64,000 bases of DNA, taken from NCBI GenBank assembly GCA_039000515.1, contig JBCFYV010000012.1, positions 83,616,193 to 83,680,192 of the forward strand, given 5' to 3'. This document shows positions 45,164 to 56,287 of the stretch, piece by piece. Numbering within the stretch: position 1 is the first letter of the stretch; each line of letters begins with the position of its first letter. This DNA is from Timema cristinae (Eukaryota > Arthropoda > Insecta > Phasmatodea > Timematidae). Made by a program: the position numbers and the translations under genes. The notes under the pieces were generated by a model. That model made no database searches. It was not told the DNA's origin and saw nothing but the letters and a program-made list of their open reading frames with translations.

Positions 45164-46970
45164 GACCCACCTGGTACAGCTCTGTGATTGGTTGAATTTG
45201 GTCACGTGACCACGCCCTAGATCTCTGATTGTCTGTTGGTTTTCCCCATCCCCTCCTCCTGAACCCCTTTCCAGTGTTCCAAACTTGTTTATTCTTGTCT
45301 CATTTGTTTTTATTTGTGTTCATTGTTTTTAATGAGTGCTCAATATATATTTATGTATGCTCATTGCTTTTATATTTGTGTATATTGGTTATTTATGTCT
45401 GGTTAGTATTCGTATGGGCGTTGGAGTTTTTTATTGGTGTGGGGGAGTTTATGGTCGTAGGATTGGGATGGGGCGTTGGAGTTATTTTACTTATTTATTG
45501 GCATGCAGTCCACAGTAACGGGCGCTCCTTACACGGCATCGCTAGTGAGCATCTTCTCTGCCAAGCCGCTTAGCGAATAGTGTGACCACTGAACAGCTGA
45601 TAGCGTGTCACGGCCGTAAGGCCCCTTTCACTTTTCCTTCACTCCCCCACCCTCCTTACATCGTTACGAACGAACTAAGTTACACTGACTGCTCCCTCTC
45701 ACAAGACACTGTTGGACTGCCTGGCTTTCATTTCTTCCCTCCCTCCCCTCAATTAAACATACCCCCTCCTCAGTGGGGTTCGTCAGATGTCACCAACTCG
45801 TTATAAATTTTGAAAGAGGGTGGCAACGACCTTGTAGAAGAGTCATGAATCCCCAAAAACACTTGGTTTTTCCCGGTGTCGTCATCGCATTGTCGCAACC
45901 CCCTATGTGGTAATGGGTTTTTTCGCAACTAGAGAGCATTGACACAGCTTTGATTATGCACAATCAGGGGCCTCGGAATCCTTACGGTGATTTATAATCG
46001 TCAGTTAGGGGCCGCTATCCCCCCATCCCAAAAAGTCTACAAAATCGATTGTTTGGTATCGTCCGTCGACATGCGAGGATCTAGGTATCAGCTATGGGGA
46101 TGATTAAGAAAATGTTAAGGAGCGAGAAATACCTACATTTTACACGGCGGGGATTCGATTTCCCTCCCACCATAATTAGGTGGGCCTGACACTTAGACGG
46201 CGTGCACACCTGGATACGGGTTCCTGGCCGTAAGACCCTTAACTTCCCCTCACTCCTCCTCCTTCAAGGCATGTGTCGTAATCATTTATGTGGTAATGGG
46301 TTTTCCCTCATGACTGGTTACAGTTTGGCGGCTTGACAAGTCAAGTCGAGACAGAAATAGGACACGACCTTGAATGATGTAGCAATGGGTTTTCCGGTGA
46401 CTCATACCTGGTTCCAGTTTGACGAATTGACAATACATGAATAGATCACGCGACCTTGAATGATGTCACAACACTGCACCTTCTATGTGATAATGGGTTT
46501 TTCCCGGTGATGTCGCAACTAGAAAGCATTGACACAATTCTAATTATGCACAATCAGGGGCCTTGAAAGCCTAATGGTGATTTATAATCCTCAGTTAAGG
46601 GCCACTATTCCCTACCACAAAAGTCTACTAAAATTGGTTCTTTGGTATCGTCCGTCAATATGCTTGGCTGTAGGTATTCGTCATGGACCGGTGGAGTAAG
46701 GTAGTAATGTTCCAGAGCTTACGTGGAGTGAGGGAGAGTAGAAAACCACCCCAATTCACCCGAGTGGGATTCGAACCCACTACCTACCCCGCCATAACTA
46801 TATGAGGGACACGTACCATTTCTGGCAAAACGTGCGGTAAGGATCATTAAGAAAATGTTCCGAAGGGAGAAATACCTACAGTCTACACGGTGGGGATTCA
46901 ATTTCCCCCCCACAAAAATTAGATGAGCCTGACATTTAGACGGCGTATATATCGGAATTCAAACCTCGAT
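45163..46970 (+). repeat. Giant inverted repeat, left arm
   Basis: This arm of about 1.8 kb is matched in reverse complement by 48,855-50,545. Clear landmarks are CACCTGGTACAGCTCTGTGA and GGTCACGTGACCACGCCC at the outer edge, the GTGTTCCAAACTTGTTTATT segment, TCGTCAGATGTCACCAACTC, and the inner AGATGAGCCTGACATTTAGA. Inside the arm a block of about 575 bp is present twice in direct orientation (GCATTGACACA near 45,948 and 46,521). It also contains a tRNA-like box B (GGGATTCGAACCCACTACC in complement) and SINE-A-like body sequence. No open frame with family resemblance was found. Confidence 0.9.
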
Positions 46971-47690
46971 ATCTTTAGCATGGCTAATGTCTCTTATAAC
47001 GGTCGTACTTCTTTCTGAGTCACCCCCACCATTTTCGAAGGGGCTTTGCTGGTTGACCAGATTTTTCTAGACCACGTAGAATGTGTACCCACATTTGATT
47101 GTAGTGAGAAAATCAAACGTCGATCACTCTGTCATCGGCCATCTAGTGACACCTTAGACCATGTGACCATCGATATAAGCATACAAATTTAGATGGCACG
47201 CACACCGGGATGCGTACCTCGATATTTTTAGCGCAGCTAACGACTGTTAGAACAGTCGTACTTCCTTCCGGCACCCTCATCATTTTCGAAGGGGTTTTGC
47301 CGGTCGACCAGCTTTTTCTAGACCAGGTAGAATGTGTACCCACATTTGCTTGGAGTGAGAAAATCAAACGTCAATCACTCTGTCATCGGCCATCTAGTGA
47401 CGCCTTAGACCATTCGACCATGGATGCAAGTATACCAATTTAGATGTTGCGCACACCGGCATTCAAACCTCAATATCTTTGGGACAGATAATGTCTGTTA
47501 GAACGGTCGTACTTCCTTCCGAGTGCACCCCATCATTTTCGAAGGGGTTTTGCCGGTCGACCAGCTTTTTCTAGACCAGGTAGAATGTGTACCCGAATTT
47601 ATTTGGAGTGAGAAAATCAAACGTCGATCATTCTGTCATCGGCTGTATAGTGACGCCTTAGACCATGTGACCATCAATGTATATATATAC
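46930..47690 (+). repeat. 252-bp tandem repeat, three units
   Basis: ATTTTCGAAGGGG starts at 47,031, 47,282 and 47,535, giving periods of 251 and 253. Each unit carries TTTTTCTAGACCA, TAGAATGTGTACCCACATTT, TCACTCTGTCATCGGCC and a box B-like region near CACACCGGGATGCG. The unit begins at the same TTTAGA-GGC junction that ends the inverted-repeat arm, so the array and arm share a boundary. Confidence 0.9.
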
Positions 47691-48060
47691 AAAAAGTATT
47701 ATAAAATACATAGATACGGTAGATTGCTACCCAAGGACCTAATCTTTTTTTGCCAGTGAAGGAGTTCAAATATGGTCGGATGAATTGATGGTTTTTTCCC
47801 CAAATGGTTTCATTATCTCCCTTCGCGCAAATAAGGAATCAAACGTTGATCACTCTCTCATCGGCCGTCTAGTTACGCCTTAGAACATGCGACCATCGAT
47901 GCATGTATACAAAATGTATTATAAAATGCATTGTGACGATAGATGGCTACCCAAGGACCTAGTTTTTTTTCCAGTGATGGAGTGAAATATGGTCGGATGA
48001 ATTGTCAGGATTTTTTGCAAATGGTTTCATTATCTACCTTCACGCAAATTAGGGCACATT
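47640..48060 (+). repeat. 228-bp duplication downstream of the 252-bp array
   Basis: GCTACCCAAGGACCTA with AAATATGGTCGGATGAATTG and TTTCATTATCTCCCTTC at 47,725-47,830 repeats at about 47,950-48,045. It seems to be a second, partly overlapping tandem unit. Confidence 0.75.
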
Positions 48061-48310
48061 TACCTTTTAAATTATTCATAACTAGCAATCCCACATAGCA
48101 TTGCCCGTGACTCAATGTGGTATTGTGTTAAAATATAGCCTAATTAAAAAGGTAATTAAAAATACGGCTTCGAGGTGCATTCGGAACCCCTCCCGTACAC
48201 CTATGTTAAAAATTTAATATCTCTGCGTGCCGTAGATTTGGCTGGGCATCGCACACAAACAAACAAACAAACAAACTTCCTTTTATTATTATAGATTCCT
48301 GTTCCATTAA
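48060..48310. repeat. Dispersed-repeat-like segment with (CAAA)n
   Basis: It begins AACTAGCAATCCCACATAGC and ends AACTTCCTTTTATTATTATA after a (CAAA)n run at about 48,254-48,277. This arrangement recalls non-coding ends of common invertebrate repeats. No second clean copy in the window. Confidence 0.4.
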
Positions 48311-48854
48311 TATAATTATGCGTATAGCCCAGACGGGCGTCCCGGCTTGTAAGAGAGAAAACATATATATGCAAGAATAAAGAAAATAATAACAAGATCG
48401 AAAATCTCAATTTCGAGATTTATTCCCACTGCACCCCAACGAGATTCTAACCGAATCCTAGAGATGAACATGACAGATGAGCAATGTCTCACCGAACTAC
48501 AGTCCCATTTTCATAGGAACAACTAGAAAAGCCACTTGATCTAATTTCACGTATTCATACGTCAAGACAAGTGATCTGCAGCAACCTATTTTGATATACT
48601 ATTAATACCTATAAAATATCACTGATACTGTAATATTATTTTATAAATGCTGTCTGACAAAAGTTAGTATTTCCTAAAAGTCTATTTGTAGAAAAATTGG
48701 AATATACCTATAAACAGTTGTTTTTCCGCATCATTTTTTACTACCGGTTCTGCTTCTTCTTTCAATCTGTTATAATATTTGGTTTGGTTGAAGTGTACGT
48801 AGAGAAAAGCCAGCCTCGTATAGATTGTTAACTCTCTAAAAAGAGTGCAGAGTG
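48311..48854. other. Right part of the inverted-repeat spacer, no gene
   Basis: A tRNA-like trace lies at the right end (48,800-48,870; box B GGTTCGAATCCCGGTG), just before the right arm. The rest is AT-rich. Confidence 0.45.
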
Positions 48855-50545
48855 AGGTTCGAATCCCGGTGTACACGCCATCTAAATGTCAGGCTCATCT
48901 AATTCTGGCGGGGGGAAATGGAATCTCCGCCGTGTAAACTGTAGGTATTTCTCCCTCCGGAACATTTTCTTAATGATCCTTACCACAAGTTTTGCCAGAA
49001 ATGGTACGTGTCACTCATATAGTTATGGCAGGGGAGGTAGTGGGTTCGAATCCCACTTGGGTGAATTGGGGTGGTTTTCTAGTCTCCCTCACTCCACGTA
49101 AGCTCTGGAACATTACTACCTTACTCCTCCGGACCATGACGGATACCTACATCCACGCATGTTGACGGACGATACCAAACAACCAATTTTAATAGATTTT
49201 TGTGGTGGGTATAGAGGCCCCTAACTGAGGATTATAAATCACCGTATGGCTTCCGAGTCCCCTGATTGTGCATAATTAGAGCTGTGTCAATGCTCTCTAT
49301 TTGCGACATCACCATAAAAATCCCATTATCACATATAAGGTGCAGGGTTGCGACATCATTCAAGATCATGATCTATTCATGTCTTGTCAATCCGTAAAAC
49401 TGGCGCCAGGTATGAGTCACATAAGGGGTTGCGGCACATTCCTTGAAGGTGGGAGAGTGAGGGTAAGTTAAGGGGCCTTACGACTGAAACCACGAATCCT
49501 GGTTTGCATGCCGTTGAATTGTCAGGCTCATCTAATCATGACGAGGGGGAAATCGAATCCCTGCTGTGTAAACTGTAGGTATTTCTCCTTCCGGAACATT
49601 TTCTTAATCATCCCCATGGCTGATATCTACATCCTCGCATGTGCACGAACGATACCAAACAACCGATTTTGTAGACTTTTGGGGTGGGGGGAATAGCGGC
49701 CCCTAGCTGACAATTATAAACCACCGTAAGGATTCCGAGGCCCTTGATTGTGCATAATCAAAGCTGTGTCAATGCTCTCTAGTTGCGAAAAAAAAAACCA
49801 TTACCACATAGAGGGTTGCGTTATTGCGATGACAACACCGGGAAAAACCAAGTGTTTTTGGGGATTCATGACTCTTCAACAAGGTCGTTGCCACCCTCTT
49901 TCAAAATTTATAACAAGTTGGTGACATCTGACGAACCCCACTGAGGAGGGGGTATGTTTAATTGAGGGGAGGGGAGGGGTGAAATGAAAGCCAGGCACTC
50001 CAAGAGTGTCTTGTAAGAGGGAGCAGTCAGTGTAACTTAGTTCGTTCGTAGCGATGTAAGGAGGGTGGGGGAGTGAAGGAAAAGTGAAAGGGGCCTTACG
50101 CCGTGACACGCTATCAGCTGTTCGGTGGTCAAACTATTCGTTAAACTGTCGGGCAGAGATCATGCTCACTAGCAATGTCGTGGGAGGAGTGCCCGGCACC
50201 GTGGACTGCACACCAATAAATAAATAAAAAACTCCAACGCCCTGTCCCAATCCTACGACCATAAACTCCTCCATACTAATAAAAATACACCATCGCCCGT
50301 CCAAATCTTAACCATACATAAATAACCATTAAGCACTCATTAAAAACAAAGAACACAAATAAAAAACAAATGAGACAAGAATAAACAAGTTTGGAACACT
50401 GGCAAGGGGTCAGGAGGAGGGTATGGTGGTCAGGAGGAGGGAGAAGGGGGAAAACCAACAATCAATCAGAGAGCGATGGGTGTGGTCACGTGACCAAATT
50501 CAACCTATCACATAGCTGTACCAGGTGGGCCACCCAGGTAGTGAC
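48855..50545 (-). repeat. Giant inverted repeat, right arm
   Basis: The mirror of 45,163-46,970. From the inside out: ATCTAAATGTCAGGCTCATC, GGGTTCGAATCCCACTTGGG, two direct copies of the TGCATAATC-AGCTGTGTCAATGC block (near 49,270 and 49,755), GTGACATCTGACGAACCCC, TTGGAACACTGGCAAGGGG, GGTCACGTGACCAAATTC and TACCAGGTGGGCCACCCAGG. The arms have diverged through substitutions and small indels, so this is not a very recent or freshly copied palindrome. The outer end carries a tRNA-like CTACCGACTGAGCTAAGGTG in complement. Confidence 0.9.
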
Positions 50546-50559
50546 ACGCTACCGACTGA

Positions 50560-53500
50560 GCTAAGGTGGCTCTATATGTAACAAGGATTTTTCTTAGTTT
50601 AGTCATTTATATCATTTAAACTATATACACTAGTGAAATTGTTGGCTATTTCGATCTATTAACATTTACGTTTAGTTTTGTTGCTAGAGTAACGTAGTTA
50701 ATAATATAAATAATAGTCGATGCTAGTTAATGTTAAAAAACGAGTAGGCGCTTTTACCAGATATCCCAATTATTTCACAGCCATTAAACAATTTATGAAT
50801 AAATATAGTCTGGGCATGAGATAAACTATTATTCTAAAACCCAAGTATCCTGGGATCGATTTCCCGGTCCATGTTGTCATTATAAATATTTTATTCGGTT
50901 TCTGGGATCCTCATTGAAAATAGCATTAATATAAATCAATGATATCAAGATTTAAGGTGTTAGAGTTTTTTCTAAGAAGTTATAAATTAATGATATGTTT
51001 GTAATTATATTAATGGCCATAATAGTGTCCATGCAATAGCCCTTGAGTTGAAGGTTAGTTCACTCTTAATCAAATAGACTAAACATAGCATGTAAGGGAG
51101 GGGGGTAATTTACATTCCCCCAACTCTCACCTTTTCTCTCAATTAAATTATCTGATTGGTGGCTATAGTGATTTAAGCACAGCTCAATACTTTCTGCTCA
51201 AATTTAATTTCTATTCAGATACTACTCTGAGAATGGCTTGACCCTATTATTGAAACAATAATTTTAAAAAAAATGCTATACATACGTTTTGGATACATGG
51301 GGAAATATTGTTGGAAAGGGGGGCTTTATTTAACCCCAGATCTGCATACAAAATGAACCCTGTTTGAGGGTTGAGGTGTAGAAGCGCTACTCAACACTCA
51401 AACCCACCCTGTTCCGAAGCTTCTGATGACTTGCTCTACGGAATATTTGTTTCTACAGTATGATTTACCATGTATTCTCCCGATGAATGCAGGTTGAGCT
51501 GCCCATAAATTAATCCTCATCATCCTATTTATTAATGTTTGATCACTGATAGATAGTTCTAGAACAATTTACGCTATTAAACTTGTTCCTCAGCTTAGCT
51601 AGCCGTAGGGTGACTATTACAATGTATTTTTTTTAATGGGGTTCCAGCTAAAATGTAAGCTTAAATCCGTTTTAGTCTCCGGTAAAGTTGGGTCATCCCA
51701 TTGGTTGGGCTCACACTTCAGGCTAAACTAGCTTGAAGTTAGCAAACAAATTCAAGGGCCTCTGACGTAAGTAGGAAATATTGAAGGGAATAGGAGGGAG
51801 AGAAGACCTTCCCCTCCCCTCCACCCAGCTCAGAAGTGTTTGGAGTTTTTTCCCCGGAAATATTTGGTATATCGGATACTCTTAGAAGTTGGTTAGAGAT
51901 ATTTATCATGGTAATTTATAGTGTTTTACTGTTTTGCCTGTTAATATTTTTCTTATCTTATAGATCTCCAACACATGTTTGTTTTTATGCGATTCTAGTT
52001 ATCGAAGCATTGATAAATGACTAGCCCAATAATACCCCTCAAATAATTACACCACGTTCTTAGCCAAATTTGTCAGAATGTTCATTGGGGATTTGGCGAT
52101 TTGGGGAGCTGGCTCTCCTCCTAATCCTATATTAATGTTAAAATTTCAAATATAACGTCTTGTAAATCATAATATTGTTACTATCATTATACCAACAACC
52201 AACACAAACGTCTTTATTTATGTATATTTATAAAGGTGTGTTTTGGTCAATATTTGTTTCCATTGGAAACTTAATGTGCATTTGTTCAAAGATTGAACAG
52301 GATTTGTTACCAATCTAAAAATATTTAGAGCTAGCTTAGAGCTAAATCGCCTCAATTTAAAAACTAAAGGAAACAATCTACCAGGATAAAGCGAAGTTTT
52401 AACTAAGGGGAATTGTATGTATTTATTAAGTTAGCTTAAATATTAACCTGGTATTAAAACACAAGCCCAAAGTTTTAGATATTCAATATTGGCCTTAGGG
52501 TTCTACCTACTTGAAGGACTCACACTAAGTTATTTCTTAATAGAATAACAATTTAGAAATTTAAAAAGCCACTAAAGGAATCCTCAATGATATATTTGTG
52601 ACTTTATAAAACTAATTTATTGGTATCAAGAAAAATATAGTTTCCTATCAATTTTTTTATCTTAATCTCATAGTTGCAATATTTCGTGTGAAATTCGTTA
52701 AAAATGAGTTCATCCTTCCTCTTCATACATTTTTAAAAACATTTACAAACTTTACAAAACTTGATATTTTTTAAAATACTATGGGAACAAGCTAATAGCT
52801 TTCACATTGATTTTGGCGCTAGCCAAATACTAAAATAACAAATATTTTTAAATAACGCGGAGTTTCATAACGTCTTAATGCGTCTCGACACCCTGCTCCC
52901 CCTTTAGGAATGTCACAAATACGCAACTACCCAGAATGCACATCTATGACATTATACACTAAATCCTGATTGTGAAAATCGTCACCCGAAGATTAAAATA
53001 ACTTGTGATCTCGCGAGTTATGATCTCACCCCCATCGCGCTGGAGGTCAATGATGCTTGGAGATACTGCTCTTTAGGATGAATAATCAAGAGTGATTGGA
53101 GAATCGAACCTGTTCCCTCAAGGTCGACATTTTACTTAAATATTTGTTCCGCGTTCGCATTGATGATAACATTTTTACAATTAACAAGTTTCCCCCTTCT
53201 CTATTAGTCATAGGTTTCAAGGTACTTAGATTCGTAAGAGGCCATTTCAGAAGGGATTTGTTAATTATTATTATTGACTGCCGTACTTTCAAATTACGTA
53301 ATGGAATTATTTTGAAACACGTACCATAGTTTTTATTTCATTTTGAAATGAGCGAAATTGTATTTTATTTAACACTAGCTGGCATGATTGGTCTAAGTGT
53401 CCGAATTTCAATACCGACCGTGGGAACATGTGTTTTCACTTTTATCCTTCATTAGTTAATTTACATCTTATATTACCCCGAAAATGGATTCATTTCCTTC

Positions 53501-53640
53501 AAATCAATTCTTATTCTATGTCCCTTGATCATAATGTAATTTTAGAATAGCCCTGATTGGTAATAATATTGGTAACACCAAAGTAAATATTATACTTGTA
53601 TACAATCCATGTATGTATAAGCAATGTTTTATATATATGC
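50560..53640. other. AT-rich interval, no gene seen
   Basis: A tRNA-like box B fragment lies near 50,850-50,880 (GGGATCGATTTCCCGGTCC). A weak copy of the old dispersed repeat may lie at 52,600-52,910. No exon-like open frame with a recognisable domain. Confidence 0.45.
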
Positions 53641-53651
53641 AATATGTATAG

Positions 53652-53670
53652 CATATATATATATATATAT
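53652..53670 (+). repeat. Short (AT)n run
   Basis: A simple repeat of 19 bp. Confidence 0.9.
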
Positions 53671-53734
53671 ACATATGGTCTATATTTTATTTATATTCAG
53701 TGCCTGGACTTTGATGAACTAAACATGAAAAAAA

Positions 53735-53935
53735 AGACCTAAAAATAACAAAATGTTACCTATAAATTGCCAAAATATGATCAAAAAATGACCTAATGAT
53801 AACAAAAAATTATCAAAAAGTGATCTATAGATGACAAACAAATGATCAAAAAATGACCTATAAGTCACCTAAAAATGGTTAAAAATGACCTATAAAAATT
53901 ATATACATTATCACAAAATGACTTAAAAACACAGA
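53735..53935 (+). repeat. Degenerate tandem array, about 40 bp
   Basis: ATGACCTA-plus-AACAAAA-plus-ATGATCAAAAA modules recur about five times (for example TGATCAAAAAATGACCTAAT near 53,779 and ATGATCAAAAAATGACCTAT near 53,842). Heavily A-rich, non-coding. Confidence 0.7.
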
Positions 53936-55122
53936 GAAAATAACTATTACCGTAATATATGCATACGACTAAAACAAACATTCACTTTACAAATTAAAAC
54001 TTAAAAAATATCTAATGCAACTAAAATTCTTTTCACAACTAAACTGTTGTATTATGCTAAATATAATGTTGATTTATTTTCTGCTTCAGAAGTAATGGGT
54101 TTCCTTACCCAACGCAACCCTTTCCGGCTTAGTTATGGTCTCATAAGGAATATGTATTTTTTTAACTTTACTAGCGGATGCAAAGTTTCTTCACATCGTA
54201 GGATATTCTCATTCCGACAACTATGTGTTGAAAAAATTTATGTCTGTAGTATTTATGGATTTATTAAATATCAATAGTATTTAAAAATATAGGGCCTACA
54301 TATTCAAAGAAAATGCCTTAAGTTTACTAAAAAATGCCTAAATATGAATTCAAAATCAAGCAACCTAAGAAAACCTGACTTAAATAATTTTTTTAAACCT
54401 ATAAAATATGCATTTCTACAACCAGAGAATCATTAACAGAATTTATGTTCAGTATTTATGAATATTGTCTAGGGTAAACCTAAAAACGTTGACATGTCTT
54501 CAAAATCCAGGTCTGTATGTTACATACTCAACAGTCTTTATTGATTGTCCAGTAAAGCTGGAAGTGTGACCAAACGACTTGTATCAAGGATTGACGACAC
54601 ACTGTATCAACACAGACTTTTGTTCCGTCGGGCTACAGACTACATCCCGTAAACCCAAAAACTGAAGGATGTAAACTACGGCGTTAGGATCAGAATTAAA
54701 TATATAAATAATTATATAAATTATAGATGCGAGGAAAAAATATAAATTAGAGGATAAAGAGTAAGTTGAGTAATTTATGTAGATATTTAAAAAGTGTGAT
54801 TTTGTAAAAATTCTTATAATTTTAACTTTTTAGAACAACAAAGTTTATTAGAAATATTTCCGTTTTATTGTTGACTTTATCACTTGCTGTCACTGTTTAT
54901 AAGTGCCACAACTAAGCAGTGATCTCTATATTATATTGGAGGGAAGTAGACGCACCCCATGCAAAGGAACAAAGCGTGATGCTCAAGTTTGTCGGCTGCT
55001 TTATCGTGAGGGAACAGATTGAACGGTTTCTTTCAATGTTCTTATGCAAAACCGTGTCTATTATGAATAAAAGTGTTATTGTTTGAAAATTATACAACAA
55101 TTGGCTGAAGAAACATTTACAT
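53936..55122. other. No gene recognised
   Basis: Unassigned DNA immediately left of the CXC transposon. It should be the former empty site's left flank. Confidence 0.45.
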
Positions 55123-55125
55123 TAA

Positions 55126-55373
55126 TAGTCCGGGTGCCAAAACTAAAAGTTTATTTTGAGGTATGAATAATTTTTTTTTATTGTTACTAGTTGAATTTTT
55201 ATGTCTACTTCAAGATTCCAGTTGATGCCACTCTGTAACCCTTGAGCAATTTAAATAATTAAAGATGGCGTCCAATATGGCTGCCACAGAACTATATATA
55301 TATTTTTTAAGTTATGTTAACGTATGCCATGTCATTTTTAATGCTTTTTGGGTCAAGGAGTAAAAAAATAAAG
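55126..55373 (+). repeat. Terminal inverted repeat, left
   Basis: Its complement-matched segments in order are TAGTCCGGGTGCCAAAAC, GAGGTATGAATAA, TTGATGCCACTCTGTAACCC, TTGAGCAATTT, GGCTGCCA, GTTATGTTAA and GGGTCAAGGAGTA. Each has a counterpart at matching spacing in the right repeat. Similarity is moderate and interrupted by small indels. Confidence 0.85.
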
Positions 55374-55986
55374 TTTTTTTTACATAAAATGAACAGTGGA
55401 AGGTATTACGTAAAGATAATAGCTAGAATTCTGGTGGTTTTTTTTCAGTTATAGGTTGAAAAAATCAGGTACAGTAATGAATACATGGTCAAATACATTT
55501 AATTGAAATTTCAAACTCTACTGAAGAGGAGTGCTTTTTTAAGTGCGAAAAAAAGAGACAAGACAATGACAGTATGTGCAAAAAGAGTCGAATCCATAAT
55601 AGCTGCAAGTAAACAGCGAGGAGACAACATTTCTGAGTCTTTGGACCCAAGTTTTAGAGCCGAACCTAATTTGGTGTTTCATTGCCACCGAGCATGTGTC
55701 TCAATCTATACAACAAAATACTCACATAAATCGAGTTCTTGAAAGATCGCGCCTCAATAACAAGGACAATGTGCAACAAGCTAAACGACTATTGCGCTCG
55801 GAATCAGATTCTTTTTATTTTGATCGAGAATGTTTATTTTGTGGAGAAGAATGCATTGCCTTTGACCAAAAAAAAAAAAAACCCTACTCAATACAACCAT
55901 TATTTTATAATGAAAACAATAGAAGTTAAAAATGTAATACTAGATGTATGCAATAAAAGGCAGGACAAATGGGCTGAAGAGGTAAA

Positions 55987-56287
55987 TAATAATATTATTA
56001 TTATTATTAGCACCGCATCTTACTACCCGTTCGGGTTGTACGCACTTACGCTAATGTGTAATGGTAGGATGATTGTGAGATGAAATAGAGGACCTACAGT
56101 TTAACGTGGGGTCCGAACCACGGTGGAGGCCTGGCATTCCACACATTCACTAGTTGTGATTAATACACGTCTTATCAGAGGTTAAGGAAGGGTTTGGTAA
56201 TTAGATAAATCTCCGCCGGGACCGAAGATTGAAACCCGGACCCTCAACACAGAAGTCAGACACCTTACCCCTAGACCACCAGGTCAC
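55987..56287 (-). mobile_element. SINE-B inserted into the CXC gene
   Basis: A 301-bp full-length copy, head at the right: GGTGGTCTAGGGGTAAGGTG and GGTCCGGGTTTCAATC on the minus strand, then the body with GGAATGCCAGGCCTCCACC, the shared tail and (TAA)n. The exact 13-bp duplication CTGAAGAGGTAAA lies at 55,974-55,986 and 56,288-56,300. The interrupted reading frame (KWAEEV before, EEVKLRLG after) rejoins across it when one duplication is removed, proving a secondary insertion. Confidence 0.95.

Noticed and set aside
45229..45573. 114-codon plus-strand frame rich in hydrophobic residues, membrane-protein-like
   Set aside because: It lies inside the left arm of the giant inverted repeat in a T-rich segment; the mirrored arm does not preserve the frame, so there is no sign of selection.
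54590..54655. Possible retroelement coding fragment (reads KRLVSRIDDTLYQHRLLFRR)
   Set aside because: Too short and without neighbouring reverse transcriptase motifs; a chance open stretch cannot be excluded.
55123..55130. piggyBac insertion (TTAA flank at the left end)
   Set aside because: TTAA occurs only on the left; the right flank is TAAAG, so only TAA is shared.
55739..56083. 114-codon frame treated as a separate small gene
   Set aside because: Its middle part is a fragment of the CXC gene and its end is inside the SINE-B insertion.
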